Shown: in pieces, positions 5,280-6,270 of the stretch
Position numbering within the stretch: the first letter of the stretch is position 1
How the letters are laid out: the number at the start of each line of letters is the position of its first letter
Origin: Gammaproteobacteria bacterium
GTDB taxonomy: Bacteria; Pseudomonadota; Gammaproteobacteria; J044
DNA: 6,270 bases
Assembly (NCBI GenBank): GCA_003696465.1
Contig: RFHG01000302.1
Coordinates: 1 to 6,270 of the forward strand
Direction of reading: 5' to 3'
The notes under the pieces: model-generated
The model's input: only the letters and a program-made list of their open reading frames with translations
What the model was told of the DNA's origin: nothing
The model's database searches: none
Translations under genes and position numbers: made by a program

Positions 5280-6270
5280 GATCCGCAACTACACCCTCAA
5301 CTTCGGCCCGCAGCACCCGGCTGCACACGGTGTGCTGCGCCTCGTGCTGGAGATGGACGGCGAGGTGATCCAGCGTGCCGATCCCCACATCGGTCTGCTG
5401 CACCGCGGCACCGAGAAGCTGGCCGAGAGCAAGCCCTACAACCAGAGCATCGGTTACATGGACCGGCTCGACTACGTCTCGATGATGTGCAACGAACACG
5501 CCTATGTGCGGGCCATCGAGAAGCTGCTGGGCATCGAGGCGCCCCTGCGCGCGCAGTACATCCGTACCCTGTTCGACGAGATCACGCGCATCCTCAACCA
5601 CCTGATGTGGCTCGGAACCCACGCGCTCGATGTGGGGGCCATGACCATGTTCCTGTACTGCTTCCGCGAGCGCGAGGATCTGATGGATGCCTACGAGGCG
5701 GTGAGTGGCGCGCGCATGCACGCCACCTATTACCGCCCCGGCGGCGTGGCCCGCGACCTGCCCGACAGCATGCCGAAGTACGCGCCCTCGCGCTGGCACT
5801 CGCAGAAGGAGGTGGATCGCCTCAACGAGGACCGCCAGGGCAGCCTGCTCGACTTCCTCGAGGCCTTTACCGAGCGTTTCCCGCAGCGCGTGGACGAGTA
5901 CGAGACCCTGCTCACCGACAACCGCATCTGGAAACAGCGCACCGTAGGTATCGGCGTGGTTCCGCCGGAGCGTGCCCTGCAGCTCGGCTTTACCGGCCCC
6001 ATGCTGCGCGGTTCCGGGGTGGAGTGGGACCTGCGCAAGAAACAGCCCTATGCCGCCTACGACCGGGTCGAGTTCGACATCCCGGTGGGGACCAATGGAG
6101 ACTGCTACGACCGCTACCTGGTCCGGGTGGAGGAAATGCGCCAGTCCAATCGCATCATGAAACAGTGCATCGACTGGCTGCGTGCCAATCCCGGCCCTGT
6201 GCGGCTGGAAGATCACAAGATCACGCCGCCGCGGCGCGAGGAGATGAAGGCCGACATGGAGGCCCTCATC
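5272..6270 (+). CDS. nuoD: NADH-quinone oxidoreductase subunit D (49 kDa subunit), 3' end missing
   Basis: Connecting-arm subunit of complex I (Nqo4 homologue, descended from the large subunit of NiFe hydrogenases) that forms the quinone site together with NuoB. The frame is open from ATG 5272 to the window end: 333 residues of a usual total near 417, so roughly the last 85 are cut off. The N-terminus MPEIRNYTLNFGPQHPAAHG carries His19, and MDRLDYVSMM carries Tyr68. Their 49-residue spacing equals that of the quinone head-group ligands His38 and Tyr87 in Thermus Nqo4. Further family stretches are HIGLLHRGTEKL (39-50), the RILNHLMWLGTHALDVGAM region, YYRPGGVARDLP and FTGPMLRGSGVEWDLRK. The start overlaps nuoC by eight bases and has GGAGG (5261-5265) six bases upstream. 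NuoE and further subunits are expected beyond the window. Confidence 0.97.
   Translation, partial: MPEIRNYTLNFGPQHPAAHGVLRLVLEMDGEVIQRADPHIGLLHRGTEKLAESKPYNQSIGYMDRLDYVSMMCNEHAYVRAIEKLLGIEAPLRAQYIRTLFDEITRILNHLMWLGTHALDVGAMTMFLYCFREREDLMDAYEAVSGARMHATYYRPGGVARDLPDSMPKYAPSRWHSQKEVDRLNEDRQGSLLDFLEAFTERFPQRVDEYETLLTDNRIWKQRTVGIGVVPPERALQLGFTGPMLRGSGVEWDLRKKQPYAAYDRVEFDIPVGTNGDCYDRYLVRVEEMRQSNRIMKQCIDWLRANPGPVRLEDHKITPPRREEMKADMEALI

Noticed and set aside
1..6270. A hidden novel system, CRISPR array, insertion sequence or phage fragment
   Set aside because: Nearly all of the window is taken up by recognisable housekeeping genes with intact motifs. No spaced direct repeats, transposase-like frames or terminal inverted repeats were seen.

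Overview
The window is a GC-rich stretch of bacterial chromosome, with every gene on the + strand. Gene content and order (folP-glmM-tpiA-secG-tRNA-Leu, then nuoA-nuoB-nuoC-nuoD) point to a gammaproteobacterium outside the enterics. From general knowledge, E. coli also has folP-glmM-secG-leuU in a row, but its tpiA lies elsewhere, its nuo operon is not attached here, and its nuoC and nuoD are fused. Here tpiA sits between glmM and secG, nuoC and nuoD are separate, and the nuo operon follows the tRNA. This resembles Pseudomonas/Chromatiales/Legionella-type lineages, but the species cannot be named from the sequence alone.

Layout. Positions 1-780 hold folP (dihydropteroate synthase), cut at its 5' end by the window edge. 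glmM (793-2133, phosphoglucosamine mutase) follows after 12 bases. A 91-base gap with weak regulatory-looking signals leads to tpiA (2225-2977, triosephosphate isomerase). secG (2994-3401, SecYEG translocon subunit) follows after 16 bases and carries an unusual ADVP-repeat tail. A tRNA-Leu(GAG) gene (3414-3498) starts only 12 bases after the secG stop, and a strong intrinsic terminator (3511-3548) closes this first transcription unit. A 185-base gene-free spacer (3549-3733) holds a candidate sigma70 promoter in a cluster of small inverted repeats. The nuo operon then begins: nuoA (3734-4090), nuoB (4081-4563), nuoC (4560-5279) and nuoD (5272 to the window end, 3' truncated). Each nuo gene overlaps the next by 4 to 10 bases.

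Function. The first unit groups unrelated housekeeping jobs: folate synthesis, amino-sugar supply for peptidoglycan and LPS, glycolysis, protein export and a leucine tRNA. The second is the start of the proton-pumping NADH:quinone oxidoreductase (complex I). NuoA is a membrane subunit next to the quinone channel; NuoB, NuoC and NuoD form the connecting module that carries cluster N2 and the quinone site. All catalytic or ligand residues checked by eye are present and no frameshift or broken gene was seen.

I found no sign of a new biological system, mobile element, CRISPR array or phage. The observations most worth a second look are the dense overlapping dyads at the presumed nuo promoter, the tetrapeptide repeats in the SecG tail, the tRNA embedded in the secG mRNA, and the glmM-tpiA gap.
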